A stretch of 64,000 nt of DNA from Microgenomates group bacterium (GCA_029906985.1 JARYMT010000002.1:62001-126000); one strand, 5' to 3'. Shown: positions 26,765 through 34,560, numbered from the stretch's first letter. Program-made: numbers and translations. The notes: generated from the sequence alone by a model not told the origin.

Positions 26765-27817
26765 TTAAAACACCCTCTTTACCTTCTTTTGCAACTCAAC
26801 TACTTCACTCAATAATTTCATCCATTCTATATTGTAATACTTTGGGTTCATAAAGTCGGTGTATTTATATTCTTCGATTTTTTTTATCATTCCTTTCAAT
26901 GATTCTTCAACTGATATTTTTGGCTCCCAGTTTAAAACTTTTTTAATTTTCTCACCTGATATTCGATAACTTCTATCTCTTCGAGGTGAATAATCAACTT
27001 CAATTTCTGGATTTAATCCTTTAATTTCTCTTAACGCCTTTCTTACCCAATGAGCCAACTCTAACACCCGATAATTTTTGTAAACTAAATTAAAGATTTG
27101 ACCGCAAACCTTTTCTTTTGGTGCTTCCAAAGCCACAATATGCGCCTGAGCCACATCTCTGACATCTATTAAAGGTCGCCATTGTTCCCCTCCGCAAAAA
27201 ACTAAAAGCTTATTTGTCATCAAAGCGGTTTTCAACATCGTATTAACCACTAAATCATATCTCATTCTTGGAGAAAATCCGTATACTGTCCCTTGACGAA
27301 AAATCACCGGACAAAAATCTTTATCTGCCAATTTTAAAAGTTCTTGTTCTGCTTTATATTTAGATAAAGAATAAGCTGCTTTTGGCTCAACTTTTGAATT
27401 TTCGTCTTGAAGAACATCCTCTGCTAAAAGTCCCTTATCATAAATTGAGGCTGATGAAGCAAAAGTAAATTTTTGAATTCCGTTTTCTTTACAAAGTTTG
27501 GCAAATCTTTTTGTTGCTTCAGTGTTTATCTCGAAATTGGCTTTTGGATTAAATTCCGCCATTGGATCATTGGATAACCCGGCATGATGAATTACCGCCC
27601 AAACATCTTTTACAATAGATGGATCAACGTCTCTTATATCTGCCTGAATTATCTCGATCCGATCTTTAAGGTGTTTTAATGGTTCTTCTCCCCAATACAA
27701 AGTATCCAAAACTTTCACCGCATATCCCTTCTCCAAAAGCTCCTCAATTTGAACTACACCAATATAACCAGCACCACCTGTAACTAATACTTTTTTGTCA
27801 TGGTTGTGATTTTTCAT
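26765..27817 (-). CDS. NAD-dependent sugar epimerase/dehydratase (extended SDR)
   Basis: 350 residues. VLVTGGAGYIGVVQIEELLEK gives the NAD site, FTFASSASIYDKG the Ser, and AAYSLSKYKAEQELL the intact Tyr-x-x-x-Lys pair. RQGTVYGFSPRMRYDLVVN and WRPLIDVRDVAQAHIVAL follow, as in UDP-glucose/GDP-sugar epimerases and dTDP-6-deoxy-sugar enzymes. The next gene (rfbC) is divergent, 60 bp away. The exact nucleotide sugar cannot be told; a role in making a deoxy- or epimerised sugar for the surface chain fits the context. Confidence 0.88.
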   Translation of the reverse strand: MKNHNHDKKVLVTGGAGYIGVVQIEELLEKGYAVKVLDTLYWGEEPLKHLKDRIEIIQADIRDVDPSIVKDVWAVIHHAGLSNDPMAEFNPKANFEINTEATKRFAKLCKENGIQKFTFASSASIYDKGLLAEDVLQDENSKVEPKAAYSLSKYKAEQELLKLADKDFCPVIFRQGTVYGFSPRMRYDLVVNTMLKTALMTNKLLVFCGGEQWRPLIDVRDVAQAHIVALEAPKEKVCGQIFNLVYKNYRVLELAHWVRKALREIKGLNPEIEVDYSPRRDRSYRISGEKIKKVLNWEPKISVEESLKGMIKKIEEYKYTDFMNPKYYNIEWMKLLSEVVELQKKVKRVF

Positions 27818-27877
27818 AAATACTTTGTTAAAATTTATAGATATTAAATATTATAATTAAAAACAATATAAAATTCT

Positions 27878-28504
27878 ATGAAAATAATCCAAATAAAAAA
27901 TTTAGAACCTAAGGAGATAAAAGTTTTAAGATTTGCTCGTTTTGCCGATAATCGTGGTTATTTTACCGAACCATTTCGTTTTTCTCAATTTATACAAGAA
28001 TTTATACCTGATTTTAAAATTGTCCAGATAAATGAAAGTTTTTCCAAAAAAGGAGTTATTCGCGGTCTTCATTTTCAATGGAATCCTTATATGGGAAAAT
28101 TGGTAAGGACAATTAAAGGTTATATGATTGATTTGTTTTTGGACATCAGAAAAAAATCGCCAACTTATGGAAAAATCAGCGCCTATGAAATGCCCTCTGA
28201 TTTTGATAAGGACTATTCTGAATGGATATGGGTTCCGCCAGGTTTTGCTCATGGTAATATTTTCTTAGAGGATACTGTTATTGAATATCTTTGCACTGGT
28301 GAATATAGTCCCGGATGCGAAGCCGGAATTAATCCTTTGGATAAAGATTTAGATTGGTCTTTTTGTCCAAATCAAACAAAAGAAAAAATTAAAAAAATGA
28401 TTAAAAGGGGCTTAATTATTTCTGAAAAAGATAAAAAAGGATTAAGTTTAAAACAGTGGGGGAGTGATGAAAAATCAAACAATTTTATCTACGGAAGAGT
28501 TTAA
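27878..28504 (+). CDS. rfbC: dTDP-4-dehydrorhamnose 3,5-epimerase-like protein
   Basis: 208 residues, slightly longer than typical RmlC (about 180). FADNRGYFTEPFR, IRGLHFQWNPYMGKLVR (catalytic His after GL) and WVPPGFAHGNIFLEDTVIEY match the cupin family. It would epimerise C3 and C5 of dTDP-4-keto-6-deoxyglucose. The reductase gene rfbD is convergent, 3 nt beyond its stop, an unusual arrangement because rml genes are usually co-oriented. rfbA and rfbB are absent from the window, so the pathway is completed elsewhere or the substrate differs. Confidence 0.87.
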   Translation: MKIIQIKNLEPKEIKVLRFARFADNRGYFTEPFRFSQFIQEFIPDFKIVQINESFSKKGVIRGLHFQWNPYMGKLVRTIKGYMIDLFLDIRKKSPTYGKISAYEMPSDFDKDYSEWIWVPPGFAHGNIFLEDTVIEYLCTGEYSPGCEAGINPLDKDLDWSFCPNQTKEKIKKMIKRGLIISEKDKKGLSLKQWGSDEKSNNFIYGRV

Positions 28505-28506
28505 TT

Positions 28507-29382
28507 TTACTTTAAATAACATTTTTCTATTAAATAAAGTCTAAGATTTTCTTTCCAATCTCTCATCAAATTTAAATTTATTTTATTAAGATGATATTTC
28601 TCCAAAACTGAAAATTTTGGTCTTTTAGCTCTGGTTTTAAAAAATTTAGAATCAACTGGATTATTTTTTACTTTTAGCTTTAATAGTTTAAATATTTCAT
28701 TAGCAAACTCCCACCAGGAACACTGACCCTCTGATGTCAGATGATATAAACCATAATAATCAGTTTTTAAAAGCTCTTGTAAATTTTCAGCAATATTCTT
28801 GGTATAGGTTGGTGTTAGTATTTGGTCATCGACAACGCTCACTTCGCCTTTTTCTTTACCCAATCTTACCATTAATTCTACAAAATTTCCCCCTTTTCCC
28901 GATGAGCCGGCCACTCCAAAAAGACCGCAAACTCTAACAATAAAATATTTTGAGCAAATGTATTGAGTAAATTTTTCGCCAGCCAATTTGGAAACCCCAT
29001 AAACATTTATAGGTCCAGTATTATCAGTTTCTTTGTATGGTTTTTTTCTTTTTTCATCTTGACCAAAAACATAGTCGGTCGAAATATAAACCAAAGTCCA
29101 GTTATTTTTTTCGCAAACTTCAGCTAAGTTTTTTTGAGCGGTTGAATTAACTAAAAATGCTTTTTCCGGATTGTCTTCAACCTCATCAACCTTATGATAT
29201 GCTGCTGTATTAATCACTATATCAGGATTAATCTCCTCTAAAACTTTTCTTGTATTATTGACGTCTGTAATTTCTACATCCTTATGGGTGAGAGGAGTAA
29301 TTTGAAAATAATCTTTATTAAAAACCTTAATTATATCAGTAGCCAACTGACCATTTGCTCCAATTAAGGCAATTCGATTCAT
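28507..29382 (-). CDS. rfbD: dTDP-4-dehydrorhamnose reductase
   Basis: 291 residues, the usual RmlD size. ALIGANGQLATDIIKVF is the NADPH site, DIVINTAAYHKVDEVEDNPEKAF is a strong RmlD hallmark, and VYISTDYVFGQDE and VYGVSKLAGEKF give the Thr/Ser and Tyr-Lys. It makes dTDP-L-rhamnose from the RfbC product. Read on the minus strand, converging on rfbC. It marks the right end of the glycan cluster; beyond its start the repeat-rich TA region begins. Confidence 0.93.
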   Translation of the reverse strand: MNRIALIGANGQLATDIIKVFNKDYFQITPLTHKDVEITDVNNTRKVLEEINPDIVINTAAYHKVDEVEDNPEKAFLVNSTAQKNLAEVCEKNNWTLVYISTDYVFGQDEKRKKPYKETDNTGPINVYGVSKLAGEKFTQYICSKYFIVRVCGLFGVAGSSGKGGNFVELMVRLGKEKGEVSVVDDQILTPTYTKNIAENLQELLKTDYYGLYHLTSEGQCSWWEFANEIFKLLKLKVKNNPVDSKFFKTRAKRPKFSVLEKYHLNKINLNLMRDWKENLRLYLIEKCYLK

Positions 29383-29570
29383 AAGATATTAAATTTTACT
29401 ATATATTAGAACTTTTATGTTTGGCAAAAATCCTCACTCCTCACCTCGGAGATGCAATATGCCTGACAAAACTTAAAAAATACGCTTTCGCTAGATTCTT
29501 CGCTCCTTCGCCTTTCGGCTCAGTCGCTCAGAATGACAAAGGGAATGTATCATCCTGATACCTCTTCTTG

Positions 29571-29791
29571 TCATCCTGAACGTTATTTTCTATCATCATG
29601 AACATTATTTTTTCTCATCCTGAACAATCCCTTCCTGTCATCCTTAACATTCTTTTCTGCCATCATAAACATTCTTTTCTACCATCACGAACATTCCTTT
29701 CTCTCATCCTGAACATTTCTTTCTGTCACCACGAACATTCCTTTCTCTCATCCTGAACATTCCTTTCTGTCATCCTGAACATTCCTTTCTG
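29571..29791 (+). repeat. Degenerate tandem array of a 22-bp unit, about 10 copies
   Basis: The unit is about TCATCCTGAACATTCCTTTC plus two bases, repeated about ten times with decreasing divergence toward the right, where the last two units are identical. The array runs straight into the hairpin element, whose first bases (TCATCCTGAACGAAG) resemble the unit, so the array looks expanded from the end of that element. A 2-3 unit version lies at 33663-33705. Confidence 0.8.
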
Positions 29792-29895
29792 TCATCCTGA
29801 ACGAAGTGAAGGATCTAGCGACCGAAGGAAGCGTAAATTATTAACGCTTATGTATACGCTTCGCTAGATTCTTCGCTAACGCTCAGAATGACAAA
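29790..29895. repeat. Long hairpin element TGTCATCCTGAACGAAG...AGAATGACA, copy A
   Basis: The left half (TGTCATCCTGAAC, GGATCTAGCG) is roughly the reverse complement of the right half (CGCTAGATTCTTCGCT, CTCAGAATGACA), so the about 105-bp element folds into a long imperfect hairpin. Similar repeats are widespread in bacterial genomes. Other full copies are at 31856-31980, 33526-33633 and 33706-33813; right-half copies are at 29491-29540, 32831-32869 and 35172-35213. Confidence 0.8.
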
Positions 29896-29991
29896 AAACC
29901 GGTTTTAGCTGATTTTAACTAATTTCAACTGATTTCAACTAATTTCAATTCTCTCAACGCTTTAAACACTCTAAACATTTTAAACTTATAT

Positions 29992-30046
29992 TTTTTTTAC
30001 ACTCGCCGCCACGGCTCGCTCGATGATAGGGGAGGCGGCATTAAAA
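29992..30046 (+). repeat. 54-bp direct repeat flanking AbiE module 3, left copy
   Basis: Contains TTTTTTACACTCGCCGCC and ACGGCTCGCTCGATGATAGG, then ends in ATTAAAA. The right copy, in the same orientation, is at 31762-31816. The two bracket exactly one AbiEi/AbiEii pair. Confidence 0.75.
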
Positions 30047-30060
30047 GTTAAATTTTAATT

Positions 30061-31155
30061 TTATATCAAGTGATTGATTTCGCCTTTTTCTAAATTCTTC
30101 CTTAATCTTGTATCTATAACTTTTGTTTCATAATTCTTAATCGGATTAAGGCAGTAAAATTCTTTTATTTTTTTAATATAAAAATTAAGATTATCCTGGT
30201 TTTTTTCAAAAGACTTTTTAAAGCCAGCTAGCGCCGACTCGGCTATTTTTATACTAAAGATTATTTCCCTTTGTTTATTTAATTTAAAAAAAAATCTATA
30301 AACAATAATATCCTCTCCACTAGGATTAACAATTTTATCGTATCTTACATATTCCAAGTTTATCATTTTTGGAAAATAAATCTCTAAAAAATCAAGCTTA
30401 TTAACATTTTCAGGATCAAGTAAAAAACTCTCCAATCGTCGTTTATAAAGATTTAGTTTGTTTTTTTCCACATAAAATTTATCTTTTACTCTTTTTGTTA
30501 AATCAGTAATATTATTATCCTCAATAAACTGCCAATCAAAAACTGCATTGTTAGACAAAAGCCAGACAATATCGTATAAGTCTCTTGCCATTGTCTGCTT
30601 CCTATCAATATAAGCCAATAACTTTTGTATTAAAAGTTGATTAAGGCTTACAGTAACAATATTGGATAAAAAACCATATCTATCAAAACTAATTATTTCT
30701 CGACTTAAACCTTTCCAATTAGATTCAAAATCAAGCTTTATAACCAATTTTTTCTCTTGATCTGAATCAAGTTTTAATTCATAAAGGATTTTAGAAAATC
30801 TAAATTCAAAATAAACTCTTTTTAAAGTCTTGTTTGTATAAAGAGACACCGATATATTTTCTTTTTGTAAATAAAATTCTATCTCTTTTAAAAGATCATT
30901 AATTTTTGAGTAATTTAAAGGAGAAACAAATTCAAAGTCTAAATCTTCAGAAAATCTATCCAAACCTCTTAAAAGTCTAAGTGATGTCCCGCCTATAAAA
31001 AATAAATTTGCCGATTGTTTTTTTTGATAAATTCTATTCAAGATCAAAGACTGTAAATACTCGCGCAAAATATTTTCCTTTCTGTTAAGAGGAATACCAT
31101 ATTTTCTGGCAAATTCTAAAACCTGATTGAACCGATCAACTAAACTGCTTCGCAT
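30061..31155 (-). CDS. AbiEii/AbiGii-type nucleotidyltransferase toxin, module 3 (long form)
   Basis: 364 residues from ATG 31155; the frame is open a few codons further to 31173. FIGGTSLRLLRGLDRFSEDLDF holds the GGT and D-x-D motifs (the Lys before GG is Ile here), and RKQTMARDLYDIVWLLSNN is the second block. About 110 extra C-terminal residues, containing EIYFPKMINLEYVRYD and a strand-rich domain, distinguish it from modules 1, 2 and 4. It overlaps the antitoxin gene slightly. The pair is bracketed by 54-bp direct repeats, suggesting the cassette moved as a unit. Confidence 0.84.
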   Translation of the reverse strand: MRSSLVDRFNQVLEFARKYGIPLNRKENILREYLQSLILNRIYQKKQSANLFFIGGTSLRLLRGLDRFSEDLDFEFVSPLNYSKINDLLKEIEFYLQKENISVSLYTNKTLKRVYFEFRFSKILYELKLDSDQEKKLVIKLDFESNWKGLSREIISFDRYGFLSNIVTVSLNQLLIQKLLAYIDRKQTMARDLYDIVWLLSNNAVFDWQFIEDNNITDLTKRVKDKFYVEKNKLNLYKRRLESFLLDPENVNKLDFLEIYFPKMINLEYVRYDKIVNPSGEDIIVYRFFFKLNKQREIIFSIKIAESALAGFKKSFEKNQDNLNFYIKKIKEFYCLNPIKNYETKVIDTRLRKNLEKGEINHLI

Positions 31156-31712
31156 ACTAATTTTTGCACCCATACCGGGTAATTTTTAGAAAACTCATTT
31201 AGTTTTGATTTATCAAATTTTTGCCAGTCAATTCTTAAATCATCTATTCTTTTAAACTTATAAATATATAAATAATCCAATATTGCTTTTTCTTTATAAG
31301 CCATTTGAACAAATTCATCACCAATTTTTATCTTTTCAAAACCAAAATAAAGATTAACTGATATTTTTCGATAAATAAATCTACCAACAATTGTCTTTAT
31401 TTCTTTTTTAGTAATGGTGGTTATAGAGGTGGTAACAAAAGGAATATCTGGAATTATGCCATAATAAAAAAGAGCTGATTCAAGACTAATATAAGAAGGT
31501 TGATAAAGAATGTTAGCAACAAAATAAAGGTTTAAACCTTCTTTTTTAATAAGATAAAAACCTCTTTTTAAGCGAAAAATTTTTCCTTTTTTAATCCAAC
31601 GATAAATCTGTGTTTTTAATGTGTTTATTTTTTCATCAGGATAAAACTTTAATAAATCTTCAAAAGAAAAAAACGAATTTTGAATTTTATATCTAAAATC
31701 TTCAAGTTTCAT
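31140..31712 (-). CDS. AbiEi-type antitoxin, module 3
   Basis: 190 residues. The winged-helix part reads TQIYRWIKKGKIFRLKRGFYL, then ANILYQPSYISLESALFYYGIIP and FVQMAYKEKAILDYLYIYKF, with the PSYISLE and KEKA-LD motifs seen in the other three modules. The toxin gene follows with a short overlap. Upstream (minus strand) is a short AT-rich region, then the right copy of the flanking direct repeat. Confidence 0.8.
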   Translation of the reverse strand: MKLEDFRYKIQNSFFSFEDLLKFYPDEKINTLKTQIYRWIKKGKIFRLKRGFYLIKKEGLNLYFVANILYQPSYISLESALFYYGIIPDIPFVTTSITTITKKEIKTIVGRFIYRKISVNLYFGFEKIKIGDEFVQMAYKEKAILDYLYIYKFKRIDDLRIDWQKFDKSKLNEFSKNYPVWVQKLVCEAV

Positions 31713-31761
31713 TTACAAAAAGTATACAAATTTGTCTATTATTTGTCAACTATAATTAAAT

Positions 31762-31816
31762 CTTTTTTACACTCGCCGCCACGGCTCGCTCAATGATAGG
31801 CGAGGTAGTATTAAAA
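31762..31816 (+). repeat. 54-bp direct repeat flanking AbiE module 3, right copy
   Basis: Same orientation as the left copy at 29992-30046 with a handful of mismatches (CTCAATGATAGG against CTCGATGATAGG; GTAGTATTAAAA against GCGGCATTAAAA). Confidence 0.75.
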
Positions 31817-31855
31817 TGCGCATTTCCACCTCAAAGGTGCAATATGCCTCTTCTC

Positions 31856-31980
31856 TGTCATCCTGAACGAAGTGAAGGATCTAGCGACCAAAGGAAGCGT
31901 AAATCATCATAGCGTAAAAATACGTTAACACTAGATTCTTCGCTCCTTCGCCTTTCGGCTCAGTCGCTCAGAATGACAAA
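31856..31980. repeat. Long hairpin element, copy B
   Basis: Starts TGTCATCCTGAACGAAG and ends CGCTCAGAATGACA. It differs from the other full copies by the inserted CCTTCGCCTTTCGGCTCAG in the right half, which the half copy at 29491-29540 shares. Confidence 0.78.
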
Positions 31981-32003
31981 AATACTATGTATAACGTGGA
32001 GCC

Positions 32004-32082
32004 CCGCGGGTAAAACCCGCGGTACCACTTGATACAGGGTTTCGCGGGGCGAAACCCTGAACCGTCCCGACATAACGTCGGG
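32004..32082. repeat. Three adjacent perfect GC-rich stem-loops
   Basis: Stem 1 CCGCGGGT/ACCCGCGG (32004-32022, loop AAA). Stem 2 CAGGGTTTCGC/GCGAAACCCTG (32035-32059, loop GGG, 11 bp). Stem 3 CCCGAC/GTCGGG (32066-32082), itself inside an outer GAACC/GGTTC pair (32059-32090). No T-run follows. The GC content contrasts sharply with the surroundings. Confidence 0.75.
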
Positions 32083-32187
32083 TCTGGTTCATGGGTAAAA
32101 CGTGTAACGTATAACATGTATAGGATTTTAAATTATGAAGTTTTTTATACGTTACACGTTATAAGTTACACGTTACACTTTTTGACA

Positions 32188-32427
32188 TTAAATGCTAGAT
32201 TTTTTTCTAAGTAATTCTTCAAATTCAATAAATGTAAGTTCTGCCTGTTTTAAAATACTTAAGAATGTTCCTTTGGCTAACTCTTTATGATTAGGGACAA
32301 TTACTGTTAAAATTTTGCCGTGTCTTATGCCTTTTAATTTTATGTGACTTCCTTTTTGAGATACGATTGAAAAATTTATTTTATTTAATATTTTTAAAAT
32401 AACTTTTGCGCTATAAGCCTTAGGCAT
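32188..32427 (-). CDS. hicA: HicA-family mRNA interferase toxin, HicBA 1
   Basis: 79 residues. IVSQKGSHIKLKG holds the catalytic His in the usual G-S-H context, and VPNHKELAKGTFLSILKQAEL is the family's C-terminal helix block. HicA is a small dsRBD-fold RNase that cuts mRNA. The HicB gene precedes it on the minus strand with an 8-nt overlap, so this is the HicB-first order. The length is typical. Confidence 0.88.
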   Translation of the reverse strand: MPKAYSAKVILKILNKINFSIVSQKGSHIKLKGIRHGKILTVIVPNHKELAKGTFLSILKQAELTFIEFEELLRKKSSI

Positions 32428-32665
32428 AAGAAGTTTGGTTGTTAATAGAAATTTTTTCTAAAGATATATTGGAGTAAGATGATTTTATTGGAGATGAAAA
32501 ATCTTCAAAATAAAGCTCTAAAGCTTCCTTTAAGTTTTTTAAAGCTTCTTTTTTAGTTTTTCCTTGACTTGCAACCTCAACTTCAAGACATTTAGCCACA
32601 AAAAATTTATCCTCTTTCCATACTAAAGCTGATAGTTGGTTATAAACATTTTTTATCTTTTTCAT
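32420..32665 (-). CDS. hicB: HicB-family antitoxin, HicBA 1
   Basis: 81 residues. The partial RNase-H-like fold shows SALVWKEDKFFVAKCLEVEVASQGKTKKEALKNLKEALELYFED, the classic HicB pattern. No DNA-binding tail domain is present, so it is the short form. It lies just upstream of hicA with an overlapping start. It would neutralise the toxin by direct binding. Confidence 0.85.
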   Translation of the reverse strand: MKKIKNVYNQLSALVWKEDKFFVAKCLEVEVASQGKTKKEALKNLKEALELYFEDFSSPIKSSYSNISLEKISINNQTSYA

Positions 32666-32745
32666 ATGATTTTATTATATCATAACAAAATTTTAAAAAA
32701 CCACAAAATAAAATATCTCCACCTCTATTCCCACCTCTACCTCAA

Positions 32746-32776
32746 CCCCACCTCAAAGGCGCAATATCCTTGACAC
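32746..32776 (+). repeat. GCAATATGC element, copy 3
   Basis: CCACCTCAAAGGCGCAATAT followed by CCTTGACACC. One of seven copies (29438, 31824, 32746, 33494, 34470, 36944, 37512), each lying between two TA modules or at a cluster edge. The variable part before GCAATAT forms a small stem, for example CACCT-CGA-AGGTG at 34477-34489. Confidence 0.75.
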
Positions 32777-32923
32777 CTTGGTAAATAAAAAAAATTTATT
32801 TCTTTAATTTCATCAAAAAATTTTAAAAACACGCTATTGCTAGATTCTTCGCTAACGCTCAGAATGACAGCTAGATAAATTAGATCGATTAGAAATTTTA
32901 AATTTTAGATATTTTTATAATCA

Positions 32924-33154
32924 TTAAACTTTCTTTAACAACTCAAAATATTCTTCGTTAGAAATTTTTGCGGTTCGAAGATTGTTTTTGATAATAAAGG
33001 TAGGAATAGATTTATATTTTGGAATAACAATTGGCCTAATAAAACCATCCTTCATAAAAATCATATGATCACCTTTAGTTCTAATATGCTTCCAACCAAC
33101 TTTTTCAAAAATTTTAACCAATTTTTTATAATCAATTGGTTTTATCGAAGGCAT
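32924..33154 (-). CDS. hicA: HicA-family toxin, HicBA 2
   Basis: 76 residues. VGWKHIRTKGDHMIFMKDG carries the catalytic His in G-D-H, and the end reads NNLRTAKISNEEYFELLKKV. It is the YcfA/HicA subtype and differs from HicBA 1. A copy of its last 27-28 codons, almost unchanged, survives at 37302-37389. The HicB gene lies 5 nt upstream on the minus strand. Confidence 0.85.
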   Translation of the reverse strand: MPSIKPIDYKKLVKIFEKVGWKHIRTKGDHMIFMKDGFIRPIVIPKYKSIPTFIIKNNLRTAKISNEEYFELLKKV

Positions 33155-33159
33155 TTATT

Positions 33160-33438
33160 TTAAGAAAAATTAAAAATAAATGGTTCAATAATTATTTTTG
33201 GATAAGAAGAGTTCTTTTTTATATCAAATCCAAACTCTTTTAAATATTCATCTAATTTATTTTTCTTTTTTAACTCCTCAAACACTAATTCTAAAGCTTG
33301 TTTAACATTTTTTCTTGCTTCATCTTCAGTTTTTCCACAGGAAGAAATATCGAATTCTGGAATATAAGCAACAAAAGGAGCATCTTTAGACGTTTTTTCG
33401 TAAATAATTTTTATGGTAATTGGAAATTGAATTGACAT
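33160..33438 (-). CDS. hicB: HicB-family antitoxin, HicBA 2
   Basis: 92 residues from ATG 33438 (MSIQFPITIKI); the frame is open to 33465, but the extra 9 residues lack family similarity. APFVAYIPEFDISSCGKTEDEARKNVKQALELVFEELKK is the HicB fold pattern, with an acidic C-terminal extension ending in a proline-rich FIFNFS tail. It should antagonise the HicA encoded directly downstream. Confidence 0.85.
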   Translation of the reverse strand: MSIQFPITIKIIYEKTSKDAPFVAYIPEFDISSCGKTEDEARKNVKQALELVFEELKKKNKLDEYLKEFGFDIKKNSSYPKIIIEPFIFNFS

Positions 33439-33525
33439 ATATAAAATTATAACATTAAAATTCAAAAAAGATAAATTTAAACAAGAGCAATATCAACTCC
33501 TCGGCGGTGCAATATGCCTCTTCTC

Positions 33526-33633
33526 TGTCATCCTGAACGAAGTGAAGGATCTAGCGACCGAAGGGAGCGTAAATTATTGAATTATATGATATACGCTAAC
33601 GCTAGATTCTTCGCTAACGCTCAGAATGACAAA
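33526..33633. repeat. Long hairpin element, copy C
   Basis: 108 bp, identical as far as I can read to copy D at 33706-33813, 180 bp away. The central part contains TTGAATTATATGATATACGC. Confidence 0.85.
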
Positions 33634-33705
33634 GGGAATGCATCATCCTGACGCCTCTTCTTGTCATCTTAAACATTCCTTTCTGTCATCCTGAACATTC
33701 CTTTC

Positions 33706-33813
33706 TGTCATCCTGAACGAAGTGAAGGATCTAGCGACCGAAGGGAGCGTAAATTATTGAATTATATGATATACGCTAACGCTAGATTCTTCGCTAACGC
33801 TCAGAATGACAAA
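33706..33813. repeat. Long hairpin element, copy D
   Basis: Identical to copy C. The unit CATTCCTTTCTGTCATCCTG precedes it, so copies C and D may be one tandem duplication with the 22-bp units in between. Confidence 0.85.
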
Positions 33814-33962
33814 AAACCGGTTTTAACGGTTTTAACTAATTTTAACTGATTTTAACCGATTTTAACCAAATAACTAATAACTAATAACAAATAACGTATT
33901 TTTTAACTTTATGATACCTTATTATTATTGCTAAAAATTCAACTAATGTTTATAATTTAAAT

Positions 33963-34199
33963 ATGTCAAATACTATAACATTATCACAATCAGCTTACAA
34001 ACAACTTTTAGAACGCTTAATTAATGTTGAAAAAAAATTGTCTGATCTTTTGGAAAAAATTGAGCGCGAACCTGTTTATGGTACTGATGAGTGGTGGGAT
34101 TGGTCAGATAAAAAAGCAGTTGCTGATATTAAAAAAGGCAACTATTTGGTTTTTGATTCTCCTAAAAAATTAAAAAAACATCTTGATTCTTTAAAATGA
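33963..34199 (+). CDS. Antitoxin of a RelE-type pair
   Basis: 78 residues: MSNTITLSQSAYKQLLERL, then a short coiled coil (VEKKLSDLLEKIE) and a Trp-rich toxin-binding tail (YGTDEWWDWSDKKA) ending FDSPKKLKKHLDSLK. The layout (DNA-binding-like start, extended tail) suits a RelB/Phd-like antitoxin. TATAAT sits exactly 6 nt before the ATG. The toxin gene starts 1 nt after its stop. I do not recognise a named antitoxin family with certainty. Confidence 0.75.
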   Translation: MSNTITLSQSAYKQLLERLINVEKKLSDLLEKIEREPVYGTDEWWDWSDKKAVADIKKGNYLVFDSPKKLKKHLDSLK

Positions 34200-34200
34200 T

Positions 34201-34458
34201 ATGAAAATAATCTTAACTGCAAGAGCAGAGAAGACTTATAAAAAGCTTCCTTTAAATATAAAATTAAAAACTGATAAAAAACTACAACTTTTATTAACTA
34301 ATATCAAACATCCGTCACTTCGGGTTAAAAAAATGACTGGCATTAATCGTTTTGAAGCAAGAATAGACTATCATTACCGTTTAACTTTTATTATGAAAAA
34401 CAATAATATCTATATTCTTACAATTGGTCCTCATGATGAAGGCTTAGGAAAATTATAA
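34201..34458 (+). CDS. RelE/ParE-superfamily toxin
   Basis: 85 residues. LTARAEKTYKKLPLNIKLKTDKKL, then PSLRVKKMTGINRFEARIDYHYRLTFIM and ILTIGPHDEGL are the family blocks, including the Arg-rich strand and the final H-D-E. Proteins of this kind cut mRNA on the ribosome or poison gyrase. It directly follows its antitoxin gene. A GCAATATGC element begins about 10 bp after its stop. Confidence 0.87.
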   Translation: MKIILTARAEKTYKKLPLNIKLKTDKKLQLLLTNIKHPSLRVKKMTGINRFEARIDYHYRLTFIMKNNNIYILTIGPHDEGLGKL

Positions 34459-34560
34459 ATTTTTTTCTCCACTCCTCACCTCGAAGGTGCAATATGCTTG
34501 ACCAAACTCTAAAGTTTAAAAAATTACTGCGAAGCCGGCTTGAAATATTTGACTTATTCT

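Larger units (their letters stand above)
29383..30060. other. Repeat-filled spacer before AbiE module 3
   Basis: 678 bp with no gene. In order it holds a GCAATATGC element (29438-29465), a half hairpin element (29491-29540), a 22-bp tandem array (29571-29791), a complete long hairpin element (29790-29895), TTTCAACTRA units (29900-29985) and the left copy of a 54-bp direct repeat that flanks the following AbiE pair (29992-30046). Confidence 0.75.
31713..32187. other. Structured spacer between AbiE module 3 and HicBA 1
   Basis: 475 bp without a gene. It contains the right 54-bp direct repeat (31762-31816), a GCAATATGC element (31824-31850), a full long hairpin element (31856-31980), three adjacent GC-rich hairpins (32004-32082) and a 16-bp inverted repeat AACGTGTAACGTATAA (32099-32114 with 32145-32160). 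Confidence 0.75.
33466..33962. other. Spacer with two identical hairpin elements
   Basis: 497 bp without a gene. It holds a GCAATATGC element (33494-33518), a hairpin element (33526-33633), two or three 22-bp units (33663-33705), a second hairpin element identical to the first (33706-33813), GATTTTAAC units (33818-33870) and an AACTAATAAC tract. A TATAAT at 33951 then serves the next gene. Confidence 0.75.

Noticed and set aside
29571-29791. CRISPR-like array
   Set aside because: The 22-bp units are directly adjacent with no unique spacers, and there are no cas genes in the window.
32004-32082. GC-rich hairpins as a transcription terminator
   Set aside because: No T-run follows on either strand and the nearest genes end far away.
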